A stretch of 64,000 nt of DNA. Source: Alligator mississippiensis (lineage: Eukaryota; Chordata; Crocodylia; Alligatoridae). The notes beneath the pieces are model-generated. The model was not told where the DNA came from. It searched no databases and saw only the letters and a program-made list of their open reading frames with translations. Both the position numbers and the translations under genes were made by a program. The stretch lies in NCBI RefSeq assembly GCF_030867095.1, contig NC_081829.1, positions 87,050,261 to 87,114,260 on the forward strand. The letters are read 5' to 3'. Positions 49,087 through 61,000 of this stretch are shown here, in pieces; within the stretch, counting starts at the first letter, position 1; each line of letters starts with the position of its first letter.

Positions 49087-52000
49087 GTGAGCGGGGCGGC
49101 CTCGTGCCGGCTGCCATGGGGCCAGCGCGGGGGTGCCTCAGTTTCCCCGGCCTGGCCTGGCCTGGCTGCGGGGCGGGGCGGCGTGAGGGATGTCTCCCGG
49201 TGTCGGCCTCACGCCGCAGGCTGCCCGGGCGGCGCGTGCTCGGCGCGGGTGAGGGGGGCGGTGTGGGCCGGGCCGAAGGGTTGATGCGCTTCACACGGGG
49301 CAGGGACTTGACCGGTCTCAAATAACCCTGAGACCCCCTTTCCACTTCCAAGCAGGGAAGCAACACTGATGTGGAGGGTTTCTGTCCCCCCCCCCCCGAG
49401 CCCCAAAACACCTGTGGACTGTGATCTCTGCAAGCAGGATACCTTTGGGCAGGATGGGCGTCCTGGCTGCGCTCCATCCCAAGCGGTGCGGGTTGGGATG
49501 CTGGCGGGCTGACCGACACGAGGCACAGAGTGCTTTATGTCCACACCTAACACTGAACCGCTTCAGGGACGACTGGCTCAAAATCATACGTGTTTTTTCT
49601 AGGGTGCTTGTAAAACGTTCCGGTCTAAAGTTGCACGTGCATCTAGGATCTTGGGGTTCAAAGTGTAACATTTATTGCATCTGCCCACCTTGGGGCATCA
49701 AGTGTGTGTCTGCGCACACCCTGCGAGGTGTACCGAGGAGAGGGGTGAGAACAGCTAGCTAGCCACGGCTTCTGCACCTCCGAAGTAGATGGCACGGAGA
49801 CGCGAAGGCAAGCGAGGCTGTCTGAGAGAGATGTAGGGACTTCTTAAGGCGCGTATGCGTGGTTTGATCCCCGTCCGCATCGGGCTCCAAACCAACGTGA
49901 GGAGCTGGGCTTTGTGTAAGCTCAGCGAGCAAGTAGGGAGAGGTGTCAGAAATATCTTCCTGTCTGGAATCAGAAATGCTCTTCTATTACGTTGTTCTAG
50001 CCAAGCAAACGATGTTAGAAACGATTTTGAAAATGAAACCTTCAACTCTGCTCATGCATTTGGGACCTTTAAAATGCAGCAAAACCCTTGCCGAGTTCAT
50101 TCACTGCCAGTTCTGCGTTTTGATCTCGTTACGGTTCCAACAGACAAAGCTTTGCCAATCCTGCACTTGGTATTAATCCATGTATGGCTTATTTTCTGGA
50201 AAAGCACTTGTGCTGAAACAAGCTTTCCAAAAACGTGACCGTGTGTGCACAGAAAGTAAGAAAGGTGGCTGATTCGCCCCTTCCTTGCCTGCTGGTCTGT
50301 GGCGTATTTGTAGTCCCGAGTTCTTGAGCCTCGTCTCACTTAAGCAGTGATGTGCTTGCTGTTATCGTTAAGAGACGGAGGAAGACATGGTGTTAAAATA
50401 GTCATAATGTGCACGTGTGCAGGAACAAGTCTCCCATAAAAATGTCGTTACCTTGCCAAACTGTGTTTACTTCACTCCGGTTCAGAGTGGTACATAAAAC
50501 TCCGAAGTACTGTCCAGTTGCTTTTCTAAATACAGTTCTTTTTTTTGGTTTTTTTTCTAGCCCAAAGTGGTCCAAATCCTGAATGGGAGAAAAAAGTAAC
50601 TGAATACTTCAGAGAGAAACTAAAAGAAAATAATGCTACTAACTGGGTGAGATTGTTTAGGAGTCTTTCCTTAAATTTCCTTCCTTTTGCATCAGTGATG
50701 ATGATTTATTGTTTGCCAGGTTTTTCACTTTTAGAACTTGCTGATACCAGGCTGAAGAAGACACTGGAGACACTGGAAATCCCTACTTTGGCTTACCTGC
50801 AAAGTCACTGAAATGTGAAAAATCTGTCCAAAAATCAAAAGTGTAAGATCCTGATCCAAAGTCTTTTGAAACTCATGCAGTTGACTTCAGTGTACTTTGT
50901 ACTATGACCCACTAGGTGGCAGTAGCTGACAAATGCAATCATCTGCAATGTATTCATTAAGGTATAAAAATCTGCCCTGGCTAGTCTAAAATTAGAGATA
51001 AATAAGTGTATACCAGAAGTTTCTGGCTAAGCACTTTCAAACTGATCAGGTTATATGATCTGTTACAGCTTTTGATGCTTTAAATGATTGGAGAAATAGT
51101 TGTTAAATTTCATATTTTAGTTTGGTTGAGGGAGATCATTTATTTTAATCTTCTACAAACTGTACCATATTATGTCAGTCTAAGCCCCTATTCTGTATTC
51201 AAAGATTAGGCAGCTAGCATGTATCTGATCTTCATATACAAGAAAAAGTTAGCTTGATTCCAAAATTGTTGGTCTACTCTGAAGGATAACTATAAAAATG
51301 GTATTATGGAATTCTGGATTTCTTGGCCCTCAAGTTAAATATGTTCAGTTTATCAGTAAAAAGAAAACCACCACAACAAACACAAGTATTTTTCCAATTT
51401 CAAAACACATTGAGAACCAAGAATCTTGTGTTTCAAGGAAAAAAACATTTTGTAACTAAAACTTTATCACCAATTGCATTTTTAACTGACTGAACTGCTA
51501 GGCATTACTAGTACCTGGGATGGAATAAAATATTTCTTTTCCTCTCTTATACAGCTGTGTGGGACCCCTGAGTTAAACTTTAAGTTGGATACAGTTACTT
51601 TAAAAAAAAAAAAAAGCAAATGCTATGGTGTGGATGTTCAGTCCGTGGTTACCATTTTTATATGATTGTAATTCCAGTAACTATATTTCACATTGAATGT
51701 ATTTTTCCCTAATATGACAATGCAGTTAATACTGATTCAGAAAATCAAATAGACCTTGAATGAAAGGTGCACAGTACTGTTATTTCAGTAATTTGGAGAT
51801 TTGGTTGCCTGGACAAGCCGTGCGCTTATCTTTTCCCATGGTCATCTCCTGTACAGATAAGCTTCTGTTACCTCAAAGCATGCCCTACATGTTTCTTTTG
51901 AAAGCGTGAATGCTTTGAGTACCAGAAAAGATGTTTGCTTGTTTTGCTGTGAGATGGCAGTGTTTCTTTCATGTTGCTTATTACAGTATTCCTAGTTGTG

Positions 52001-55000
52001 TTTTTCCTTGTCAAAAAAGTAAGGGTTTGGAAAAATGTCTTCTGTGCATCTGACAGTGTGTGAAACTTTAAATTTGTGCTGACCAGAAGGAATCCAGACA
52101 AATTCGATGAGATGAAGAATGTGACACTTAGCAATTAATTTTTTTGGGGTCAGTCTTAAAATGCACAAGAAAGAGGAGATTTTATATTGAATGGGTAATA
52201 GCAGATAGAGGGTGCAAGAATGAACTGGCGTGATCCTGATTCAGTAGGCTATCATTTGAAAATAAAATTTAGTCAAAGAGATGTTAACTTGATTTTGTTT
52301 TAAAACCAGTTAATTTAAATAAATTGATAAAGCATATTTCATTAACATTCATTGAAAGGATTTGTAAAGGCTTGTTTAATTCCCCCATTAAAATGGGCGG
52401 GGAGGAGGACAGTGACCAATAACAGCACTGCCGAAAATTGGTCCAGTCCCTGTCTGAACTTGCCTTCCACGCTCTTCAGTTACACTTCTAGTTTTACTGC
52501 ACTTCTGGATGATCCCCTTTTTCAAAGGGTAGGAAACAGCAACATAAAAGTGCACCTGACATTCCAGTTAGTGAACTTGTATAAGCAAACTGCTTCAAAT
52601 AAACCAAAACAAAATAGGGAAATTATTTTGTCTGTCTCTTTATATTAATCTTATCTGTCACTTATAGCAGTGTCTACAAAAGTTTCAGAAAGCAATATAA
52701 CTCCTTAAACAGTCTTGGGTAAGACAATAGATGAGGCAAAATGACCAAAAAATCTTAAAGTTAATAGCTGACTTATCGATCATCCTTGTCCATTCCTTAC
52801 TGCTCTTGCATTTATTGAGTGCTTGAGACAAGTAAGTGAATAGCAAGAAGTGCCATAATTAATTGACATATGTGGAAGTATTTTTGCAGTATCTATCTTT
52901 ACCCATGATTTTTATCTTGAACAACTGGTATAAAAATGTGAGGCTTTTTTAAATATTAATTTGAAGCTTGTTCATGCTTCTTAAAGGTTCCATCGTTGAA
53001 TGATGTCCCTTTGCATTACCTGAAGCCAAACAGTTTAGTCAAATTCCGCTGCATGGTTCAAGATATGTTTGACCCAGAATTTTACATGGGAGTTTATGAA
53101 ACAGTTGACACAAATACCAGGACACGTGTAAGTAGAACACAGATTCATTACTAAGACAAAAGTTTACTATTTCCCTAATTGTAGTCTTTGTACTTTTCTG
53201 CTTCCTTAGTTTAACCTTTTACTTACCCAAAAGTTCACAATATTAATTCAGTTTATATGTGTTAGTTCACATTGTGGACATGCCATTTTGTTCTTTTTTT
53301 GGTTGTTATCTGTTACAAGTAGATACAATTGTGGAACTGTTATTGCATGTAAGATCCGTGGGAATTAAAAGAACATTCTCTCTCCCTTTAAATTCTTGAA
53401 ACAGGACAAGTTTATACGGGTGGGTTTTTTGGAAAGACTTCAGACTGCATTTTTTCTGTTCACACTAGTCATTTATGTAATTCAGGATGCTGGAAGGAAC
53501 ATAACTATGGTTTTTCTGTTTTACAGGTTTTGCATTTTGGTAAATATAGAGATGTAGCAGAATGTGGGGTAAGTGATACTTGTACAAATGCTAGAGTTTA
53601 ACTGTTTAATTTGAAACATTTAGTTTGAGATTATCATTTTCTTCTCCACTTAGTAACCTGCAATAAAACATGCAATGAACCATCAAATTAATTAAGTGAA
53701 CTCAGTTGCCTTCCCTTTACTTATGTGTCGCATGTCATTTGTGTTGTTAAGTATTTTAGGCAGGATGGAAGTTGGAAGGGAGATGTAGATCAAAAAGGGG
53801 TGCACTGATAAAGATTTTATTTGGCAGATACTGATGACTGATTATTAACCAGCCATATCGGCTGATACCAATCCAAAAGCCAATTTACAGGATTGCAGCC
53901 CAGCAGCTTAGAGCAGCGTCTTGCCAATAAGTCTGAGGGGTGGTGCAAAGGGGGTAGCGGGCAGATTGAGGCCCCCCCACTGTGAGGGAGGGAGTGGGTA
54001 GGGGCAGACACTGCCCAGCCAGGGCAGTGAATGGGACCCCAGGGCGGGGAGTGGGATGGAACCACAGTGGAGTGAGGAGGGGGGGGTGGCTCCCCACCAC
54101 TACATGCACCCCCAAGGGAGTGTGCCTGCTCAGATTTGTGTGCAGAGCGAGGGTAGGCTGCTCACTGCGGGCTTGGGGCCAGGGGCTGCGCCAGCCTTTT
54201 TCCGAAAGGGGGGCCGGACCGGCAAGGGTTCAGCTGTGTGGGGTGGGTGTTGGCAGCGGCACTGGAAGGGTTGGATATGGGAAATTTTGGGGTGGCTATT
54301 GTTCCCTAAGCTCCCCACGGCACTGCCCTTCTTAGTTCCACCATCCACCCCGTGCAGCTGAGTCCTCCCTGAGCGCAGCTCCAGCCCAGCCCTGCTGCCG
54401 GGAAGAGGCTGGTGCAGCCCTTGACCCTGAGCCTGCAGCAGCAGCCTGCCCTTGCCCCATGCACAAGTTGGGGGGGAGGGGCGGAGGGAGACACATGCCT
54501 CCCCTGGGGGTGCGCACAGCAGTGGGGAGCCACCCCACTCCTCTGCGCCCACTGGACAAGCCGCCCACAGCTCCATCCCACTCCCAGCCCCAGGGTCCCA
54601 TTCACCACCCTGGCTGGGCAGCTCCTATCCCATTCCTTCTCATTGTAGAGGCCTTGATCTGTCCCCCACCCCACACATACACCCCTTTCCTCCCACACAA
54701 ACTTACTGGTCAGGCACTGCTCTCCAAGCTGCAGGGCTGCATTTGTGGCCACGTGCATGCTGTGGCTGCACACAGCATTTATCAGTAATGCTAAAGGTCA
54801 AAAAAACCCGATTGCTGATAATGTTAATTTTCCTGTTATTGGTGCCAGTCCAATATGCAGTCCATATATCAGTGCACTTCTAAGATCAAGGGGCTTAAGA
54901 GTTATGCTAACTCTTTGTCCTTGCAAACCAGTTCTTTTACATCCATTTCCTGTCTTTAAATTATATAAGTGTAACTTTAACTGTTTTGGAATCCTTCACC

Positions 55001-58000
55001 TCGACTCATAGAAATACTACTTTGGGGATTTAGATGAGTTCCAGGTTTGGGGAGCAGAGAATTTCTCCTGAAGAAGTCGCAAGATATGTCTATTTCTACT
55101 TTCAATTAGTGTCACTTGCTGATGCTATTATATGTGATCAGCCTTTAATATTTCAGCCAGTGATTCTTTACCAAGAAACTGGGCCACTGGCAAAATAGAT
55201 CCTGAAAGAATATCCTATGAGAACTACTGGAGATTAAACATGGAGTTACATTATGAGAATTTAAATCAGTCTGCATGCTCTAAAGCACTGAAATAGTTTG
55301 AGACTTCAGATGCCAAGTTGTAACTCATGACTAAGAACATACATCTTATTTTTTCTGTCTATAGAATTGACTTAAGACTATGACCTTATTTTTGTTTTTT
55401 TAACATTTCTGTCGTTATTTTTGGTATCCTAGCCTCATCAGGAAATAGATTTAAATTCTTCACAAACAGTCACTTCAGAGAGACAGACCTTCTACTGCGT
55501 TCCAGTGCCTGGAGAGTCAGCATGGGTGAAAGAAATATCTTTTGGCAAGCTTGTGATATAGTATACATTTTTTTTATTAGTAAACAGTATGTTTAAAATG
55601 TCTTTGATTTTGAGGTGAAAGGAAAATTTTGATGATAATGGTTAACTGTCTTAAAATGAAAAACTTTGGAGTACTATATGCCAGATGAATGAAGATATGG
55701 ATTTGGCAGCCGCCTTTGCTATTTAGGGAAATATTTGGGGCTAGATTTTCAAATGGATGGGCACAAAGTGCTTGACCATTGTTGTTGGTCTCTGTTTGAA
55801 AATGTTTAAAAAATACCATATGACATACCTATCAGTTGATATTCCCCTTGTTGGTTGATCCATAAATTTCAATTGTCGTGTAGCTACTAACTTTGCTATG
55901 TTGAAATACCTCAGAGTGAGCAAGGAATACTTAAAGTCAGTAGTTTTACAATAGTTGTTAGACTGGTTTATGTTCCACTTAGGTTTCTCTGAATAAATTG
56001 GGACTACAGTATCTAATGGGGGCATCTAATAATATTATAAAGCACCTATAGAGATGCACGGTCATGCTGTGGTAACATGGCAAGTTAACCTTCCTTGAAA
56101 TCTGAGTTCTCCAAGGAGCATATTTTTAAGAAGTTGAGGTATGGTTTCTCATTTCCTAAACCAGTCCAGCAAATGTGTTAGAAAATAAATCAACCTCAGT
56201 TTTTCTTTCTTGCAAGCAGAGTCATAGATTCATAGATGTTAGGGTCGGAAAGGACCTCAATAGATCATCGAGTCTGACCCCCTGCATAGGCAGGAAAGAG
56301 TGCTGGGTCTAGATGACCCCAGCTAGATGCTTATCTAACCTCCTCTTGAAGATCCCCAGGGTAGGGGAGAGCACCACCTCCCTTGGGAGCCCGTTCCAGA
56401 CCTTGGCCACTCTAACGGTGAAGAAGTTCTTCCTAATGTCCAGTTTAAATCTGCTCTCTGCTAGCTTGTGGCCATTATTTCTTGTAACCCCCAGGGGCAC
56501 CTTGGTGAATAAAACCTCACCAATTCCCTTCTGTGCCCCCATGAACTTGTTGGACTATGCAGAACAGTTGGTAGAATTTCAGCTTATCAGTACTTTTTTG
56601 GAAAATGTTATGTATGTCTTCCTTCTGTGTGGGTAGGAGGGATTAAAACATTTAAGCTAGTTTGCATTTTAAAAAAATGATAGACAAATCAATGGTTAAT
56701 CTTGTCTCTCTGACTTGACACCTCAGATTTTGACTTAAGAATTTGTTTTAAAACTAGTTTCAGCATTTGGCCCTAAAAAGCAAAGCGTTAAAAAAAAGTG
56801 AACATCAGTAGAGAGGTTTCTATTATTTTTATAAATTTCTAGGGGAAAATGTTCTGTTTGAATGCAGGGTTTCTTTTCCCTGCCATGTTTACAACCTTTC
56901 AATGAAAACCTGAAAGTGAACTACACTGTAGAAAAATTAAACTGATTCCGTTTGCTCACTTGTCAAGTTGAGAGAAATGCAAAAGAATCATAAATAGTAA
57001 ATGTAAATAAGATTTTTTTGAAGTTCAGTTTTAAGTATGACTAGCATTGTTATTAGCCTAACTTATTCTGAAATGCTGTCTGAGATATTTAAGTTGACAA
57101 TGCTACTTTAAATGTACCAGGTAGTAACACTTTTAAAGACTGAAAATACATAAAGTATATTGGATACTTAGACTGAGTAGGAAATATAGGAAAGAGAAAA
57201 AATCTCCAGTGTTCTGATTTGATCTCTGAGGGTGGAGAGGGGAAGAATTGTTAGGGTTGTTTGGGGGGTGTTGTTTAAATTTATGAACCCAGTGTTTAGA
57301 CTTGATTGCTTTCTAAAGATTGGATGGGTACCTAAGACTTCAAATAGATGTTATTTTGTTTCTGCATCCGATCTGATTGATCAGCAATAAACAGATGTTG
57401 CCAGAGCTGTTGTCCCACAGGATCAGGCATCTGCTTCTCAGGGCTTCAGGGGCCAGTTCCTGTAGAACAGCAGCTTTGGGTGCCATGCCCTAACCTGGGA
57501 GGCAAGTCTTCAACTAGGGTTTTCCCATAGGATTTCCCCCACTTGCAGATGCATAGCCTGGGAATCTATCTTAAGAGTCAGGGTATGGCAGTGTGAAACA
57601 CATGCTCCCATGAGGACAGTGGCCCCAGGTGTGCCCTACCCCACCTCAGGGCACACATTCCCTGGCCCCCTGAAGGTGGAGAAACTCCCATGGATTGGGG
57701 TATGGCAGTGTGAAGCAGAGGTTCCTCTAGAAAGGGCACAGCAGTGTGGAACACGCCCTGGAATCCCCTGTATGGTAATTCCTGAGTCATGCAGTAAGCG
57801 AGGATTTCCTCCCAAAAAAGGGGTCATGCACATTGTTAGGCAGTTGGAGTGTGACAAAGGACAGGGATGTCTGTTTGCTTGCAACGTATGCGGCCATAGC
57901 AAATTTTGGGGCAGATAATGGCGACATGTGTTTGCACCATAAGAGTTAGCAATCTGGACTCTGTTCTCAGCTAAACTGTGGACTCACTATGTAGGAAGAT

Positions 58001-61000
58001 GGCTAATTAGTAAACTTAAATAAGCCTTGGTGGACAGCATCTCAGTAGAACTTGCTACCTTTTATTCTAATATATTTCCAAATAAAAGCAGGTAATTTAG
58101 TATTTGGCAAATGAAACACATTGCATGACTTTTGCCTTAGTATGGTATTGTCCTTAATTTTTAATTTTACGCATATATTAGTGCAAGTCAGGCTCGAGTT
58201 AGTCCTTCAACATCATATACTCCAAGTCGCCACAAGAGGAGTTATGAGGAAGATGAAGATATGGAGCTGCATCCATCTAAACAGAAAGAGCAGCACACGG
58301 GTAACAGTTTATATTCATGATTGGACATTACAGTAGCTTTTTGGAATTAACACTTTGGACTCTGTCTGGGTGAGCCAGTAGGGTTGATGGAGCTTTTTAC
58401 TTCTGTGCTGATGAGTATGGGCATTTTTATACATGCAAGCAGCGCAGCGCTGAGTGCTTTGAAAAGTGCCTGGCACTGCATCGCTTGCAGTTGTATAAGC
58501 GGCAAAATGCTCATCAACACTAACAAAATGGCAACAACATGCTCTTGAACTTAAACACATCGGAGGTGTTTTAGTTCAAAAGTGTACCACTGCCATTTTC
58601 TGTGCGCTGACATGCGTTTCGCCACTTATGCAACTGCACACAATGCAGCGCAGTTCGCATCAGCTTGCGCGTGGAGCAGACTCGATTAATCAAGTCTCCT
58701 CTGAAGCGGTGGATTTCTGGTGCGTCACAGGGCAAAAATGTATGTGTATAAATGCCCTTTGCATACCCACAGCTGAGACAGATGGCATTTTAATTTTGAG
58801 AAACTCCAAGAGCCAACAAAAAGCAGGGTGGGTTTATAGCACACATGCTGCTGATGATGCTTCCTAAAAACTCATGTTTCAAGGCCACCCAAGTAGATTA
58901 GTGATTGCTGCATAAAAACAAAAGAAACTTCTAGTATTGGGTTGGGCCTCATGAAATCTGGTTTACTTCTCAGCTCTACCACAGACTTCCTGTTTGACAT
59001 CAAGACTGTCCCTTAATTTCTCTCCTTTTCTGTTTCTCAACATGTAAAATAGGATTTTAAAGTAGAGGGTGGCACTGTATTTCTAAAACTAGTCTATGTT
59101 AGGAAGAATTAATCCGGTTTCTGTGGACATCCTACTCATTCACAAACAGGCAAGAATGTTCCTTGCCTTAGTCCCTGGTTCCTACATGGAATTGAATGAA
59201 TTGTTTGTTTGTTGGTTGAACAGGAAGAGGCTAGTTTAAAAATAATAATAAAGTTCACAGAAGCTGTTACTTAAAATTTTGTTTGGTGTTATTCTTCAGT
59301 CAGTTTATCTGTCAGATTTTAAGGCTTTAAATGTTTGTTTTCTAGTAGTTTACTGTTTTTTAAAAGGTGTTGTATTATATTTTAAATACATACGGTACTT
59401 CAGATTGCTTAGCTCACATGTGAAGACAAAACAATCACAGCATGGCTTTTAAATAGTTGCCTTATTACAGCAAATCAAGAGATTCCTAATTGGTAAGTTG
59501 TTTAAGAACAAGGTAAACTTTCAGGGAAAAAAAGAAACCTCAGGTGCAAAATGGATCGTTACTAGGGCTCTTCTGAAATCTACAAAATATAATGCTTAAA
59601 TAGACATCTAAATAGAAGCCAAGGAATTCTGATTTGACTACAGGTTTCCCTCGCTGTATGTGGGTTGGGTATGTGGGTTTCTTGTGCAGTGACCCTTTTT
59701 ATACCCAAAATGTGTTTTATGAGAGGTAAATTCACTCTTATACAATAGGCAGTAGGTAAGTCTGTGAGGGGAGGGGAGGGTCGGGGACTGCCGGGGGGGC
59801 AGATCAAAGCCCCAGCAGTGATGGAGGGAGTAGGGCACAGGCAGGAGCAGGGGCTGGGGTGAGTGGGGCCTTGACCTGCCCCTCCACTGGTGGTGAGCAA
59901 GCAGGGCTGGGGCTGGGGCAGAGGCAGGCACTGCACAGCTGGGGTGGGGAATTGGACTGGGGGTGAGGCTCTGCTGTTATGGGCTGCCATGCCAGACTCT
60001 TTCCTGTGGGGGTCTGGGCTGCGCACGGGGCAGCTGGTGGCAGCACTGGGGAGATGGAGGGGGGGGATCCTGCAGCCACCCCAAAATTTGCCATAGCTCC
60101 CCCAGCCCCCCTCCCAGCACCGCCGCTGCCTGCCCCAAGTGCAGCACGGCCTAACCCCGCTCCCGGAAGAGCTTAGCGTGGCCCTAAGCCCCAGCCCATA
60201 GCAGCAGGAGCTGTACTCCCCATCCCGTGCCCTGCCCTGGCTGTGCAGCGCCTACCCGAACCCCAGCCCCACTCCACCTCTCACACAGGAAGGCGGGGGG
60301 GAACCGATGGAGACCCCACTCTCTGCAGCCCTGGGTCTGGGCTCTTCCCAGTGCAGGGGATGTGCTCTGCTGTGCTTGGGGCAGGTGGTGCTGGGTGGCG
60401 AGCTGGGCAGGGAGAGCTATGGTGAAGTTTGGGGTGGCTGCAGCCCACCCCCTCCCAGCGCCACCGCCCTGAATGCAGTGTAGCCTAGCCTGGCCCAGCC
60501 CAGCCCCCTAGCAGGAAGAGCCCAAAACTGCCCCAGCTCCTGCAGACTTACCTGCTGCTGATGCAGTCAAGGTCTTGTACCCTATCCCTATTTGTTACTT
60601 TGTAAAGTGGGTTCCCTTTATCCGAATTCGAGGTGTGCGCAGTTTTTCAGGAACGCATATACCGCAAAAAACAAGGGAAACCTGTATATGTTTAAGACCT
60701 GCAGATTTTTACAACTAGGCCATCATGCATTCATCATGCTGCTCGTATTTGTCACTAGAAGTACACATCTCTGCCTTCCAAAAGGGACAGTTAAATGACT
60801 AGGAGAAACTACTGCTTCCAAAGCAATTTCTTTATTAGTGCTTCTTCAGGGTTCCTTATTGATTCAGCTTGCCTTATATTGCTCCCTGAAGGAGTGCATG
60901 TTGCTTATTTTAGCTTTTGTGCTTGATGAAGCTGTGGAAAGCTGTCATTCCTTCATGTTGCAGGGAGTGTAGGTGATATCCATGGGTGTGGAGAGCCAAA

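Larger units (their letters stand above)
48640..49290. promoter_or_regulatory. CpG-island bidirectional promoter between SEC23IP and MCMBP
   Basis: The two start codons (48810 minus, 49029 plus) are about 218 bp apart in a dense CpG and GC-rich block with no TATA box visible. It contains a GC box at about 48925-48933 and several ATGGCGGC cores. The same head-to-head pair exists in human chromosome 10q26, so the arrangement is old. Exact transcription starts cannot be read from sequence. Confidence 0.85.

Noticed and set aside
48917-49519. A 200-codon minus-strand frame across the start of MCMBP
   Set aside because: CpG-island chance frame antisense to MCMBP exon 1; no similarity recognised.
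54130-54880. Open frames up to 155 codons in MCMBP intron 4
   Set aside because: Entirely inside the 1088-bp TIR element; no transposase motif.
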